The notes beneath the pieces are model-generated. The model was not told the DNA's origin, did not search any database, and was given only the letters and a program-made list of their open reading frames with translations. Shown here piece after piece: positions 41,330 through 53,184 of a DNA stretch of 64,000 nt; position 1 is the stretch's first letter; every line of letters begins with the position of its first letter. Both the position numbers and the translations under genes were made by a program. Source of the stretch: Amorphophallus konjac (lineage: Eukaryota; Streptophyta; Magnoliopsida; Alismatales; Araceae); contig CM040123.1 in assembly GCA_022559845.1 (NCBI GenBank), forward strand, positions 321,141,933 through 321,205,932, in the 5' to 3' direction.

Positions 41330-44045
41330 CAAGAATGAATGCACAATGGCTGTATGGACTTTGCGTTCTGAACAATGTACATACTTGCCACCTTAAGTGT
41401 GTACAGACTTCATAGCACATGCTGCAGTATGCATATGGTGAAGTATGTACATTGACGATGTACAGACTTGACCAAGTATGCATGAAGAACATAGGCTTTA
41501 CAGACTTCAGATATGCAAGACTATGGCTTGTACAGACTTTGTGAATGCAAAGCTTAAAGCATGTACAGACTTCACTTATGCACGCGAAACAGTGCATAGC
41601 TGTACAGACTTTGTGTAATGTGCATGAAGCAATGTATAGACTTATATCGAAGGAGTGCACAAATGCAGATAGCAAGGTATATACTTTACATCTATGAAAG
41701 TATGCACAACAACAGTGGATGCTCAGGCTGCAGACGAATGTGTAGACTCTACGTGCAATGTAAAACAATGTGCAGACTTTGAACGTAGGTAGAGACAGCA
41801 ATGTGCAGACTTTATCAGTCATCAAAACACACAAGTGCTCAAGAGTGTATAGACTTGATCAGTCATCAGAAACACAAGTGCTCAAGAGTGTATAGACTTG
41901 CTATGGCAACAAAGAAACCATGACAGTGTACAGACTTTAAATGTGTGCAAGCAGAACGATGTACAGGCTTCATGAATGTGCAGACTTGTCAGCGAGATGC
42001 ACAATGTATAGACTTGATACAATCCATGAGCAAGAAGATGATGTACAGACTTCGAGTGAGACACTGAGTGAGACGGATGGATGTACAGACTTGGGCTGTA
42101 CAGACTTCAACTCAAATATGCAGAGACAGAAATGTATAGACTTTGATTGAGACGATGCATGAGACGATGCGATGTACAAACTTGCCTGGCCGATGCATAG
42201 ACTTTGATGTAAGACTTGGCGATGTATAGACTTGCACAGTTCTAGCCAAGGGATGTATAGACTTTAAGTGATAGCCCAATGTACAGACTTGCCAATGTAT
42301 AGACTTTAAGTGTAATTCAAAAGGCTATACAGACTTTGAGACTTAATGCATGGTGGCGAATGTACAGACTTTGTCTGTGATGTGAAAACTTGCTATGTCT
42401 GGGACACATGCAATGTACAGACTTGAGTGCTCTAACTATGCTCATGCAATGTATAGACTTGATCGCGTGCCTGTGCCAAGAAGGTTGTACAGACCTTGCT
42501 AATTGATGCATGAACCGACGGGGATGTATAGACTTAGTCTATGCAGCGATGCAGCAATGCAATGTATAGACTATATGGCGTGTAGACACTGTATATGCAT
42601 GAGCAACGTATAGACTTGCTAGCCAGACACTACAAAGACTCTGTATAGACTTTATAGCGTGTAGACATGCTATATGAATGTATAGACTGTGTGGACTCGA
42701 TAGAATGCGGATGTATGGACTTGTGCTGGCTTGATAGCATGCATGAAATACCCTGTACAGACTTAAGCAATGTACTGACTCTGAACGCATGCAATGCAGC
42801 AGGGCAATGTATACAAAACACAATGACTTGCACAGTTCTAGCCAAGGGATGTATAGACTTTAAGTGATAGCCCAATGTACAGACTTGCCAATGTATAGAC
42901 TTTAAGTCTAATGCAAAAGGCTGTACAGACTTTGAGACTTAATGCATGGTGGCGAATGTACAGACTTTGTCTGTGATGTGCAGACTTGCTATGTCTGGGA
43001 CACATGCAATGTACAGACTTGAGTGCTCTGACTATGCTCATGCAATGTATAGACTTGATCGCGTGCCTGTGCCAAGAAGGTTGTACAGACCTTGCTAATT
43101 GATGCATGAACCGACGGGGATGTATAGACTTAGTCTATGCAGCGATGCAGCAATGCAATGTATAGACTATATGGCGTGCAGACACTGTATATGCATGAGC
43201 AACGTATAGACTTGCTAGCCAGACACTACAAAGACTCTGTATAGACTTTATAGCGTGTAGACATGCTATATGAATGTATAGACTGTGTGGACTTGATAGA
43301 ATGCGGATGTATGGACTTGTGCTGGCTTGATAGCATGCATGAAATACCCTGTACAGACTTAAGCAATGCACTGACTCTGAACGCATGCAATGCAGCAGGG
43401 CAATGTATACAAAACACAATGACTTGCACAGTTCTAGCCAAGGGATGTATAGACTTTAAGTGATAGCCCAATGTACAGACTTGCCAATGTATAGACTTTA
43501 AGTCTAATGCAAAAGGCTATACAGACTTTGAGACTTAATGCATGGTGGCGAATGTACAGACTTTGTCTGTGATGTGCGGACTTGCTATGTCTGGGACACA
43601 TGCAATGTACAGACTTGAGTGCTCTGACTATGCTCATGCAATGTATAGACTTGATCGCGTGCTTGTGCCAAGAAGGTTGTACAGACCTTGCTAATTGATG
43701 CATGAACTGACGGGGATGTATAGACTTAGTCTATGCAGCAATGCAGCAATGCAGCAATGCAGCAATGCAGCAATGCAATGTATAGACTATATGGCATGCA
43801 GACACTGTATATGCATGAGCAACGTATGGACATGCTAGCCAGACACTACAAAGACTCTGTACAGACTTTATAGCGTGCAGACATGCCATATGAATGTATA
43901 GACTGTGTGGACTTGATAGCATGCGGATGTATGGACTTGTGCTGGCTTGATAGCATGCATGAAATACCCTGTACAGACTTAAGCAATGTACTGACTCTGA
44001 ACGCATGCAATGCAGCAGGGCAATGTATACAAAACACAATGACTA
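41330..44045 (+). repeat. TGTAYAGACTT motif field in the left LTR
   Basis: The 11-mer TGTACAGACTT or TGTATAGACTT, plus one-base variants (TGTGCAGACTT, TGTATGGACTT), recurs some 70-80 times over 2.7 kb at 15-40 bp spacing, nearly all in the same orientation. Spacers are mostly unrelated and rich in GATGCA/ATGCATG. The right LTR has a similar field at 49555-51000 with about 40 copies. Confidence 0.9.
42231..44042 (+). repeat. Three tandem copies of a 596-bp unit
   Basis: Copies start at CTTGCACAGTTCTAGCC at 42231, 42827 and 43423, a constant 596 bp step. The third is longer (to about 44042) because of an extra GCAATGCA run (43737-43765). The right LTR has one copy (50411 to about 51013). Copies differ from each other by only a few bases, so the amplification is recent and happened after insertion or during the last replication. 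Confidence 0.9.
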
Positions 44046-44107
44046 CTCTCACTGTCTTGCTATCATCAAAACAAAATATCATATGCTTGTGCCTATGGGG
44101 CATAACA

Positions 44108-46064
44108 TTCTCCCCCTTTTTGATGATGGCAACTAAGTGACAGTGAGTCACCAAATTAAATTTCTCCCCCTTTGACATGATCAAAAAGAAAGAAAAACAT
44201 TAGTGCAAGGTGCAGTATACATGTAGATTTCCCTTAGAACAGCTCAAACTCCCCCTGAATTATTTCTCCCCCTATGAAAAGGAATATGGACAGATAATCA
44301 AAAGGTAGAGAAGGTAGGAGGGTCGCTAGACAACAGCTGTAGCATTGGTTAAGAAAGTGAGCAGGATTATAAACAACAGTTAAAGTATAAGAATCAACAA
44401 TATACAATCTTGAAAAATTCAGGTTTAACAGTGATAAAAATAGAGTAAAGCAGCTGACCACTGAAAAAGAGTTATAGACTGCATTTATAGCAATGAATCT
44501 AAGGCACATGATTTTAATAGATAAGTCAGAAATAATACCATTTGTGATTAATCATGGAAGTTTAAGAAAGGCAACTTGAATGTGTATTGAGAAAAACAAT
44601 TTACACTCAATGACTTTTGATTTCAAAGAGTTACAGCAGTTTGTTTTTCACTTTTTAATTTTTAGAAACTGAGCTAAGTGAATAGACCAGTGACATTTAT
44701 GCTGTTGACATTAGGTGCACACATTGATCAGAGGCAGGTACCCCCAGTTACTAGGCATAAACTACTAGATATACTTCTGATCAAGACCTACAAGGAACAA
44801 TTTTCACCTTTGACATTAAGGGCACACCTTGATCAGAGGCCAGTACCCCCAGTTACTTGGTGAAAACTCCCCCTATAGATTTGACCCTATGAACAGAGAT
44901 AGTATGAAGCACTTCATGACTTATGAATTCTCCTGCTTCTTTGGAGGAGATCACAGTTTCTCAGTGCAATTCAGCCATTGCTCTGTCACTGTGTTCAGCT
45001 CTTTACATTGATGATCTTATTTACTGCTGCCCTTATTTCTTTTAGAGTTATTGTTAAAAAAAAACAGTACACACTCTATTTACCTTTTCTAGACATTTCC
45101 AGTTTAACACTTTCAGGCATTAAAAAAAAATTTTCTATTCTAACCATGAGACAAAGATTAAGAGCTATAAAAGTTTTCTTTTATCTCAAGTTTTGAAGTG
45201 CAGACACTTAACTCTTCAATTTATAAAGGTTAAACCTTTAGTTCCTCTCAATTTGCAAGTGTGATTCTTATAAATGAACAATTGCAATGACCACAGCTCA
45301 ATGCACTAAACCAGAAGCAATACTGTTGTTTAGTGAAGATTAGGGAAATGATGGCAATTGTTAAAAAGTGATAGCAATTGGCCTGAAAGTCTAAGAGCAT
45401 CTGATGTCAAAGATTATGAATGGAGTGAGTGGGAACAATGAGGAGTGAAAAAGATTCAACGTACTGAACATAACTCTCAGCTCCCCCTGACACCAGGATG
45501 CAAAAAAAAAATGCTATGCGATGAGTCATTTCTTTTTAAAATTTTCACATTCAATTATATGCAGTACACTGCTCTATATGAAGACTGAACCCTATATACC
45601 ATAGTGGTCATGCAAAGAAATGCAAGGGAAAGCAGTCCTATATGCATTAAACAACTTCCTTGATGCAAATGATATATGCAGACATTAGACACATGCATCA
45701 ACTATATGCATTAAATGAACCATTCAAACTCAGTGCAATAGATGGCAGAAGAAGAGCATCAAACTTATGCAGAATTAAATTCAGTAGCTGAGTCTGGAAT
45801 GCAGACTGATCAGCTAGACAAGAAGAGAACATCAGAAATTAAACAACCAAATCAACATGACTTTCTCAATTCTGAAGGTAAATCACTTACCTGCTTTACC
45901 TGACTGATTTATTTTTACCCTTGGTGTTGCATCAGATTGTTGACACGGCCTCCAATTTCTTTCAGCTTTTAGAATTTTTGGCCCTACCTCTTGTCATATG
46001 CATGGAGTAGCTATTCCTGTTTCATCATTTTGTTCCCGGCTACCAGGCATACCTACAAACACAC
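44108..46064 (-). other. Pol-less 3' region of copia element 1
   Basis: About 1.96 kb with no protease, integrase or reverse transcriptase motif in any frame. It holds at least six C-rich tracts (polypurine on the coding strand), the last adjacent to the 3' LTR (TTCTCCCCCTTTTTG, 44108-44122), and a duplicated segment TGACATTARGTGCACAC..TTGATCAGAGGC (44704-44735 and 44812-44842). Confidence 0.75.
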
Positions 46065-48524
46065 TTAGGGAGCAGATTTTGGAACCCAAGATAGTTTGGG
46101 CCCCAACACAGAAACAGACATCTGAGAGTGAAAACATGACAAAAACTGTTTAGGGATCCACATTTGTTTGAAAGTGGATGGATTGGTGGATTCTACAGCT
46201 TGAGAGTTCTTTTTGTTATTTTTCTTTTTCTTAGCACCTACAGGTTTAGCTTTCTTTTTCTGGTGCTGTGATGGTTTTTGTGTGGTCCTGGCATTCATTT
46301 TATTAGAAACATTGTTATTTTTTTGCCAGTGCCTTGGCCAATGAATGTACTGGAAGTTGTGGCCAAAATTGGTCCTAGGCTGACCATAGAATGCCTGGTG
46401 ACTATGACTCCATGTCCTAAAGTGACTATCCCATCTCCTAGCTGGCTGAGATCTATAGGGCTGAGTGGGGAAATTCTGATACCTAGACCTCATGTATACA
46501 GGGTTCCACCCAAACCTATTAAGTAGTTGTGAGTGATTATGATGATAGACTTGGGCTCGAGGTAAATAGGGATGTGCAAACTAGTTCCTAGCTACACTTG
46601 GTCTCCTTGCCACCTTTGACCCTCTAGGTTTCTGCACTGACTTATATTGGGTCTTTTTCTGAGAAGTTGATGGTGGTGGAGACTTAGCAACCTTGGACTG
46701 GGGTTTTGATGTGCTAGCTGGCTGACTCCTAGCCTTGGACTTACCCTTGGGAGAAGAGCATGCAAATCTAGGCTCTACAACTTTCTACTTTCCCTTATCC
46801 TTAGCACTGGACACCTTTGATTTTACATTATTGAAAGCAGATTTTTCATTGACCATTTTTATGAGTGGTCCTTTGTTCTTTTCTCCCGCGAGTGAAATGG
46901 TTTTTAATTCAAAACTCTTTTTAGCTGAGGGATTAAAATCAAGACCCTCCTTTCTAAAATTGACGTTTGACCCTAGCAAGGCATTAAGATTTTCTGTTCC
47001 TTGGGTCATGCTTTCAATGATTTTCTTTTTGTCAGAATTTTCATTTTCCAGATTTTCAATAGTTTTCTTCAATTCAGCATTCACTGACAAGATAGCTTCA
47101 TATTTTTCAGTTGAAATCTTTATTTCATTTTCAGACTTCTGAATTTTCAATTTCAACTCATCAACAACATTTTTCAGCAGTTCATTTTCTTTCCTACAAT
47201 TAATCAAAGCATGCTTTAACTCATCAAACTCAGAACATGCACTTTTCAATCTATCATTCTCTGATTGTAAACATGCAACTTTATCAGAAAGTGTTTTATC
47301 ATTAACCAGAGAATTCATTTTCTTCTTCAAGAGTCTGCTTTCCTTCTTAATATCATTCACTTTATCTAACAGTTCTCTATAAGCATCTTCCCAATCAGAA
47401 ATAGTATAATGTTCGAAAGGGGATGATACCTGATCAGACTCTTCTTTTTCTTCTCCATTCCTGGCCATCAAGCAGATGCCCTTTTCTTGTTTCTCACTAT
47501 CTGAGGAAGTGCTCAGCGTGCCTTCTTCCTCATCACTCCATGTACTGACCATGGCCTTTCCCTTTGGCGCTTTCTTCCATGGTCTTCCTTTGATTTTCTG
47601 TAACTCTGGACAATCAGCCTTCATATGGCCACTCTTCCTGCAATGATAACAAGTATTATCGTCAGATTTTTTAGCAGGGTTAAATTTATACATGTTTTTC
47701 TTCCTACTGTTGACATTTTTCCCTTCTGTTCTAAGAAATCTTCTGAACTCTCTTGCAATCATAGCTAGTTCATCCTTTTCAAGCTCTGATCCAGATAGGC
47801 TCCGATCACTGGATGATCCATTGCATCTGGACTATTTTGAACTGCTATGCTTGGCCTTCAGAGCAATAGGCTTCTTGTATTCGAGCTCTTCAGCTTGTAG
47901 AAGATTCATCTCGTACGCCATCAAAGAGCCTATCAGCTCATTAGGTTTCATCTTTTGTAGATCTTTTGACGCCTCAACCACAGTTGCTTTGGTATGCCAT
48001 ATAGGAGTCAACGATCGAAGGATCTTCCTCACAACTTCATGATCAGTATAACTTTTTCCCAGATTTCTTAGACCATTTGTTATGATGGTCAGACGAGCAT
48101 ACATTTCGGTCACTATCTCACCGTGCTTCATCCGAAATGCTTCATACTTTGACACTAGCATATTTGCCCTCGTCTCTCTCACTTGAGATGTTCCCTCATA
48201 AATGACTTCAAGGGTATCCCACATCTCCTTCACCATCTTGCAGGATGACACTCTATCAAATTCAGTGGGATGGAGTGCACACTGAATGGCGTTGATAGCA
48301 CTCCAATTCAGAGTAGATTTCCTGATTTCTTCTCTAGTCCACAATTCCTCGTTCTCATGTAGCTCATAAGGACCTTTGCTCACAATTTTCCAGACCTCGT
48401 AATCTTTAGCTCTGAGGAAGACCTGCATCTAGTTCTTCCAATATGGGTAGTTGGATCCGTCGAAGAATGGTGGCTTCGTAGTGGACTGTCCCTCTACTGT
48501 TAACCGTCTAGCATCCATGGCCAT
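46065..48524 (-). pseudogene. Copia gag of element 1 (UBN2-type domain, zinc knuckle, coiled coil, WVPK end)
   Basis: One frame runs from ATG 48524 (MAMDARRLTVEGQ) to 46065, about 820 codons, with TAG stops near 48431, at 47834-47832 and near 46785, and at least one more downstream. The N-terminal part reads KPPFFDGSNYPYWK, VWKIVSKGPYEL, AKEMWDTLEVIYEGTS-like and LTPIWHTK, the copia gag domain (DUF4219/UBN2). A CCHC knuckle (CYHCRKSGHMKADC) is near 47640. A long Lys/Glu coiled coil (about 47400-46950) and a basic stretch follow, and the frame ends LGPKLSWVPKSAP then stop. Sirevirus gag proteins carry such long coiled coils. Protease would follow WVPK in a complete element; here non-coding DNA follows. 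Confidence 0.8.
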
Positions 48525-48560
48525 TCCTCTTTAGGATGATAGTCCTGCACAAAGAGTTAG

Positions 48561-48572
48561 GATCTGATACCA
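48561..48572 (-). other. Primer binding site of copia element 1
   Basis: The minus strand TGGTATCAGATC, two bases from the 5' LTR end, is complementary to initiator tRNA-Met with the copia-type variant ending. Confidence 0.85.
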
Positions 48573-48574
48573 AT

Positions 48575-51077
48575 TGTTGGGACGCTTAGGGTGATATAGA
48601 GGGGGTGAATAGATCAAACACCCGATAAAAAACTACTCTAGTAGAATCAAATGTGGAATGAGAAATTATGCTAAACAGATAGAATGCACAAATCAAAGAC
48701 CAACCAGTACTGCTGAAGAACTTAAACAAACATCTACTGCGCAGAGTACTAGAATAAAGAGGCGATGCAAACCACAAAGCAATCACACAGTAGATAGAGG
48801 TTTTTAGGTGGTTCGGTCCTCCAGACCTACATCCACCCCACACTCAACCCGAGTGTGGATTACTACTGACTCACATCTTGAACCGCTGGGCCTCACAGCT
48901 TGCCTACAACCCACTGAGCCTCACAGCTTGCTGTCCGAGGTATCCACCTCGCCTGCTGAGCCTCACAGCTTGCTGTCCAGAGGAATCCTCCTCTGCAAAA
49001 CCGCTGGGCAATACAACTTAGCCGTCCAGTGTAATCCTCCACTGCAAACGCTGACTAACAGCTTGAACACAAGAGTTTCGAAAAATAAAACAAAAACAAA
49101 TGAAAGATAAAAAGAATCCCTACAGGGAATGTAGCTCAAACAAGTGAGCAAAACTCAGATCTGGTTTTGAACCAAAGATCTGAGGAACATCTCTCTCAAC
49201 TCTTCACTCTCTTAACTCTCTTTCTTTTCTCTTCTGCTGGATCGAAAGGGCTCTCTGCTCTTCTGCTTTTCTTTCAAGTCTTCTGTATTCGATCAGTCTT
49301 CTTCTGTGGAAGAATGCTTCCTTTTATAAGCAATTCCAGCAGGAGCAGCACTAGGCGCGTGTCTTCCACAGTTCCCGCCCAGATGTTTTGGCCACGTGTC
49401 ATCTTCCTGTCAGCCCTTCCAGCCTCGGATCATGTGCCCTTCATTAAGCTCTGCATGAACAGAACCTGTCAGATAGAGAGAATTATCAGTTTGAGTAAGC
49501 AAAGTGTGTACATCAAGAATGAATGCACAATGGTTGTATGGACTTTGCGTTCTGAACAATGTACATACTTGCCACCTTAAGTGTGTACAGACTTCATAGC
49601 ACATGCTGCAGTATGCATATGGTGAAGTATGTACATTGACGATGTACAGACTTGACCAAGTATGCATGAAGAACATAGGTTGTACAGACTTCAGATATGC
49701 AAGACTATGGCTTGTACATACTTTATGAATGCAAAGCTTAAAGCATGTACAGACTTCACTTATGCAAGCGAAACAGTGCATGGCTGTACAGACTTTGTGT
49801 AATGTGCATGAAGCAATGTATCGACTTATATCGAAGGAGTGCACAAATGCAGATAGCAAGGTATAGACTTTACATCTATGATAGTATGCACAACAACAAT
49901 GGATGCTCAGGCATGCAGACGAATGTGTAGACTCTGCGTGCAATGTAAAACAATGTGCAGACTTTGAACGTAGGTAGAGACAGAAATGTGCAGACTTTAT
50001 CAGTCATCAGAAACACAAGTGCTCAAGAGTGTATAGACTTCATCAGTCATCAGAAACACAAGTGCTCAAGAGTGTATAGACTTGCTATGGCAACAAAGCA
50101 ACCATGACAGTGTACAGACTTTAAATGTGTGCAAGCAGAACGATGTACAGACTTCATGAATGTGCAGACTTGTCAGCGAGATGCACAATGTATAGACTTG
50201 ATGCAATCCATGAGCAAGAAGACGATGTACAGACTTCGAGTGAGACACTGAGTGAGACGGATGGATGTACAGACTTGGGCTGTACAGACTTCAACTCAAA
50301 TATGCATAGAGACAGAAATGTATAGACTTTGATTGAGACGATGCATGAGACGATGCGATGTACAAACTTGCCTGGCCGATGCATAGACTTTGAGGTAAGA
50401 CTTGGCGATGAACAGACTTGCACAGTTCTAGCCAAGGGATGTATAGAATTTAAGTGATAGCCCAATGTACAGACTTGCCAATGTATAGACTTTAAGTGTA
50501 ATGCAAAAGGCTGTACAGACTTTGAGACTTAATGCATGGTGGCGAATGTACAGACTTTGTCTGTGATGTGCAGACTTGCTATGTCTGGGACACATGCAAT
50601 GTACAGACTTGAGTGCTCTGACTATGCTCATGCAATGTATAGACTTGATCGCGTGCCTGTGCCAAGAAGGTTGTACAGACCTTGCTAATTGATGCATGAA
50701 CCGACGGGGATGTATAGACTTAGTCTATGCAGCGATGCAGCAATGCAATGTATAGACTATATGGCGTGCAAACACTGTATATGCATGAGCAACGTATGGA
50801 CTTGCTAGCCAGACACTACAAAGACTCTGTACAGACTTTATAGCGTGCAGACATGCTATATGAATGTATAGACTGTGTGGACTTGATAGCATGCAGATGT
50901 ATGGACTTGTGCTGGCTTGATAGCATGCATGAAATACCCTGTACATACTTAAGCAATGTACTGACTCTGAACGCATGCAATGCAGCAGGGCAATGTATAC
51001 AAAACATAATGACTACTCTCACTGTGTTGCTATCATCAAAACAAAATATCATATGCTTGTGCCTAAGGGGCACAACA
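48575..51077 (-). repeat. Right (5') LTR of copia element 1, 2503 bp
   Basis: Starts TGTTGGGACGC and ends GGGGCACAACA. Collinear with the left LTR apart from lacking two of the three 596-bp units and a 24-bp GCAAT run. Scattered substitutions are visible. Confidence 0.92.
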
Positions 51078-51180
51078 TCAAACTGGTGTTTCAGATTTTG
51101 GACCCCCAACTTGAACTTCTTGATTTGTTTTAAACTAAGTTATAAGGGAAAATTCTATTTTGAGTGCCGAGCCCAAATTG
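51078..51180 (+). repeat. Satellite remnant between the two copia elements
   Basis: Continues the monomer broken at 40389 (CTGGTGTTTCAGATTTTGGACCCCC..GAGCCCAAATT). It starts with the second TCAAA duplication (51078-51082) and ends with AATTG (51176-51180), the left target duplication of copia element 2. Confidence 0.85.
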
Positions 51181-53123
51181 TGTTGAGTTATGGTTTTGAT
51201 GATTGTTGTGATTGTTAAGTTATAGTTTTGATGATAACTAAACTTAATGTGTGATTAAGTGATGATAACTAAACTTGTGGTTGATTGCTCATGCTCTTGT
51301 TATTTATGGATGGTTGAGATGGCAAATGGGAACGGTTACATGGTCTTGATCCTTGGTTTGCATATGTTGGTTTCACAAGAGGCAAGAGGTTTCATAACCT
51401 CTTCAACGGGAACAAGTATGGTATTAACCTTGACTATCTTGCTTGCAGGATCAAACACATGGCAGTCACCTGGTGAACCAAACGTGTGGATAAGCACCCT
51501 GCTCCTCTACAATCCAAAATAGACATGAACGGGCTGCTAAAGGACTTAAGCGACGGAGTTGAAGTGGTTAACGGACCGACCCGGGAAAACCCGGGGCCTG
51601 CCCAGCTGGCGATCGACCGCCCCTGCCAGCAGCTCACTGCCTACAGGGATTTATAGTGGCGGTCGACCGCCATCCTAGTAGCGGTCGACCGGAATTCCCA
51701 GAAACCAACGGTCACCAGTTCTCTCAGTAGCGGTCGACCTCCAGCCTCTGCAGGTCGACCGCCAGCCTCTGCAGGTTGACCGCCAGCCCCGATAAGCCAA
51801 AAATATTGACTTTTGTCCATCTCGAAAGAAGCATCTCCTCTTGCTATTGTTTAACCCAAAGCCACAAAACCCTCCAGAATATATGGATCTGGTCTAGGGT
51901 TTGTCCATAGACCTTCCAAGGGTTATAAAACATCCTATTAGAGTCATAACCCTAATTATCCAAGAGATCCAAAGGGGAGGCTGTCCAAGGAGGAAGAAGA
52001 GATACTGTAGCTCCGTGAACAGTACCTCGTGCAGCAAGCTCTTCATCTATCTATAAGCCATTCAAGGTATTTCTGAAGCCATCTACCTCCAAGAAGGTGT
52101 AGAAGCAATCAAGGTTCAAAGCTACATCCATACACCTCTTCATCAACTCAAGGTGATCCAAGGGAAGAAGAAGATGGATGCTACAAGGAAGAAGGAGCCA
52201 TTCAAGCATCATCTGAAGGTACTCTAGCTCCATTTGAAGTCAGCAGTCTCAAAGGAAGAGAACAAGCTCACAAGCATGAAGAAGATACATGGATTTGTCC
52301 ATGGAAGAAGGAAGGGTACTGTAGCCATGAACAGTACTCCGTGCAAGAAGGTCTACATCAAATACAAGGCCATTCAAGCTGAGTCTCAAGCTATTCAAGT
52401 GAAGAAGGAATCAACGTGAACATCCAGAGCACATACTCAGGGGGAGCCTAAATCAGGAGCTTTCTAAACGGTGGTTTATTCATGTTTATGTTTTGTGCTT
52501 TATAGTTTCATATTTGTGTTTCTTATAAACTGCAAACTCGTGTGTGTGTGGATCGTTGTTGGATCCGTGGTCGTGTGTGTGTGTGTCGTACTTGATTCGT
52601 GTGTGCGTAGGTCTTCTTAGATCTGAGTGTGTGTGTGGATTTATCCAGATCTTAGTGTTTATGTGTGTGGAGTGTTGCACTTGTCGCAGCGTGTGTGTTT
52701 CTTGTTGATCCGCTTGTTGGATCATGTTGGAGACTTCATCTGTGTGTGTGTGTGTGTGTTTTGGGGCGCGTCCCTGTGTGTGTGGGCAGGCGTCAACCTG
52801 CGTGTGTGGTTGGAGCGTCGTCTCCGTTTGGGGATTTATCCCCGAGTGAAGCCTCACCGGGTTTGGTGAGGGGTGGACGTAGGATTACCGTCGTTGCATC
52901 CGAACCACCTTAAAAACCATTATGCATTGTGTGTTATTTGTGTGGTTTGATTATTTTCGTTGTATGGTCGTGTGGGAATGGAAAGTTTGAGAGAATTGGT
53001 TAATTAGTTTTCATTTGCTAATTATTGTTTATCACATATTTTGTAAAAAGGGTAAAAGTTTTCGTAAAATTTGTTATCACCTAATTCACCCCCCTCTTGG
53101 GTGTCATTGATCGCGGGACTTCA
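51181..53123 (+). repeat. Left (5') LTR of copia element 2, 1943 bp
   Basis: Starts TGTTGAGTTATGG and ends GCGGGACTTCA. It holds GGTCGACC palindromes (51605-51785), a GTACTGTAGC..GTGAACAGTAC inverted pair (about 52002-52024) and its relative at 52315-52340, and a (GTGTGT)-rich stretch at 52537-52810. Confidence 0.9.
51605..51785 (+). repeat. GCGGTCGACCGC palindromes in the left LTR
   Basis: Six copies or near copies of the 12-14 bp palindrome GGCGGTCGACCGCC (variants GCGATCGACCGC, GCGGTCGACCGG, CAGGTCGACCGC, CAGGTTGACCGC), 20-45 bp apart. The right LTR has its own set at 59420-59575, including three intact copies. Sirevirus LTRs are known for clustered short palindromes of this kind near the promoter. 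Confidence 0.8.
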
Positions 53124-53125
53124 AT

Positions 53126-53138
53126 TGGTATCAGAGCC
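53126..53138 (+). other. Primer binding site of copia element 2
   Basis: TGGTATCAGAGCC two bases after the 5' LTR, a full match to the initiator tRNA-Met site. Confidence 0.9.
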
Positions 53139-53184
53139 AAGGCTCTAATTTCATAGATCTAACGATCTAGAGTGATCCAAATCA

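Larger units (their letters stand above)
40390..44107 (-). repeat. Left (3') LTR of copia element 1, 3718 bp
   Basis: Starts TGTTGGGACGC, ends GGGGCATAACA. It contains CTCACAGCTTG repeats (40685-40795), a GT-rich transition, and from about 41330 a dense field of TGTACAGACTT/TGTATAGACTT motifs. It is 1.2 kb longer than its partner because a 596-bp unit is present three times. Confidence 0.92.
40390..51077 (-). mobile_element. Sirevirus-like Ty1/copia element 1, gag only
   Basis: LTRs 40390-44107 and 48575-51077 (TGTTG..CAACA-type ends), TCAAA target duplication, primer site beside the right LTR and purine tracts beside the left LTR show minus orientation. The internal region (44108-48574) encodes a long degraded gag and no protease, integrase or RT. 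Several CTCCCCCT tracts (44110, 44163, 44250, 44267, 44868, 45481), purine-rich on the coding strand, match the multiple polypurine tracts of Sireviruses. Confidence 0.9.

Noticed and set aside
41226..44039. Many minus-strand open frames with repeated SKSVH / KVYTL / HKSIHP phrases
   Set aside because: They are translations of the TGTAYAGACTT repeat field in an LTR, repeat with the 596-bp unit, and have no recognised domain.
52486..52913. Open frames rich in HTHTH or CVCV
   Set aside because: They come from the GTGTGT-rich part of the copia element 2 LTR and recur at 60273-60704.
53126..53138. A tRNA gene fragment
   Set aside because: Only the 3' complement (TGGTATCAGAGCC) is present, two bases after an LTR; it is a primer binding site. 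The same holds for 15362, 24874 and 48561.
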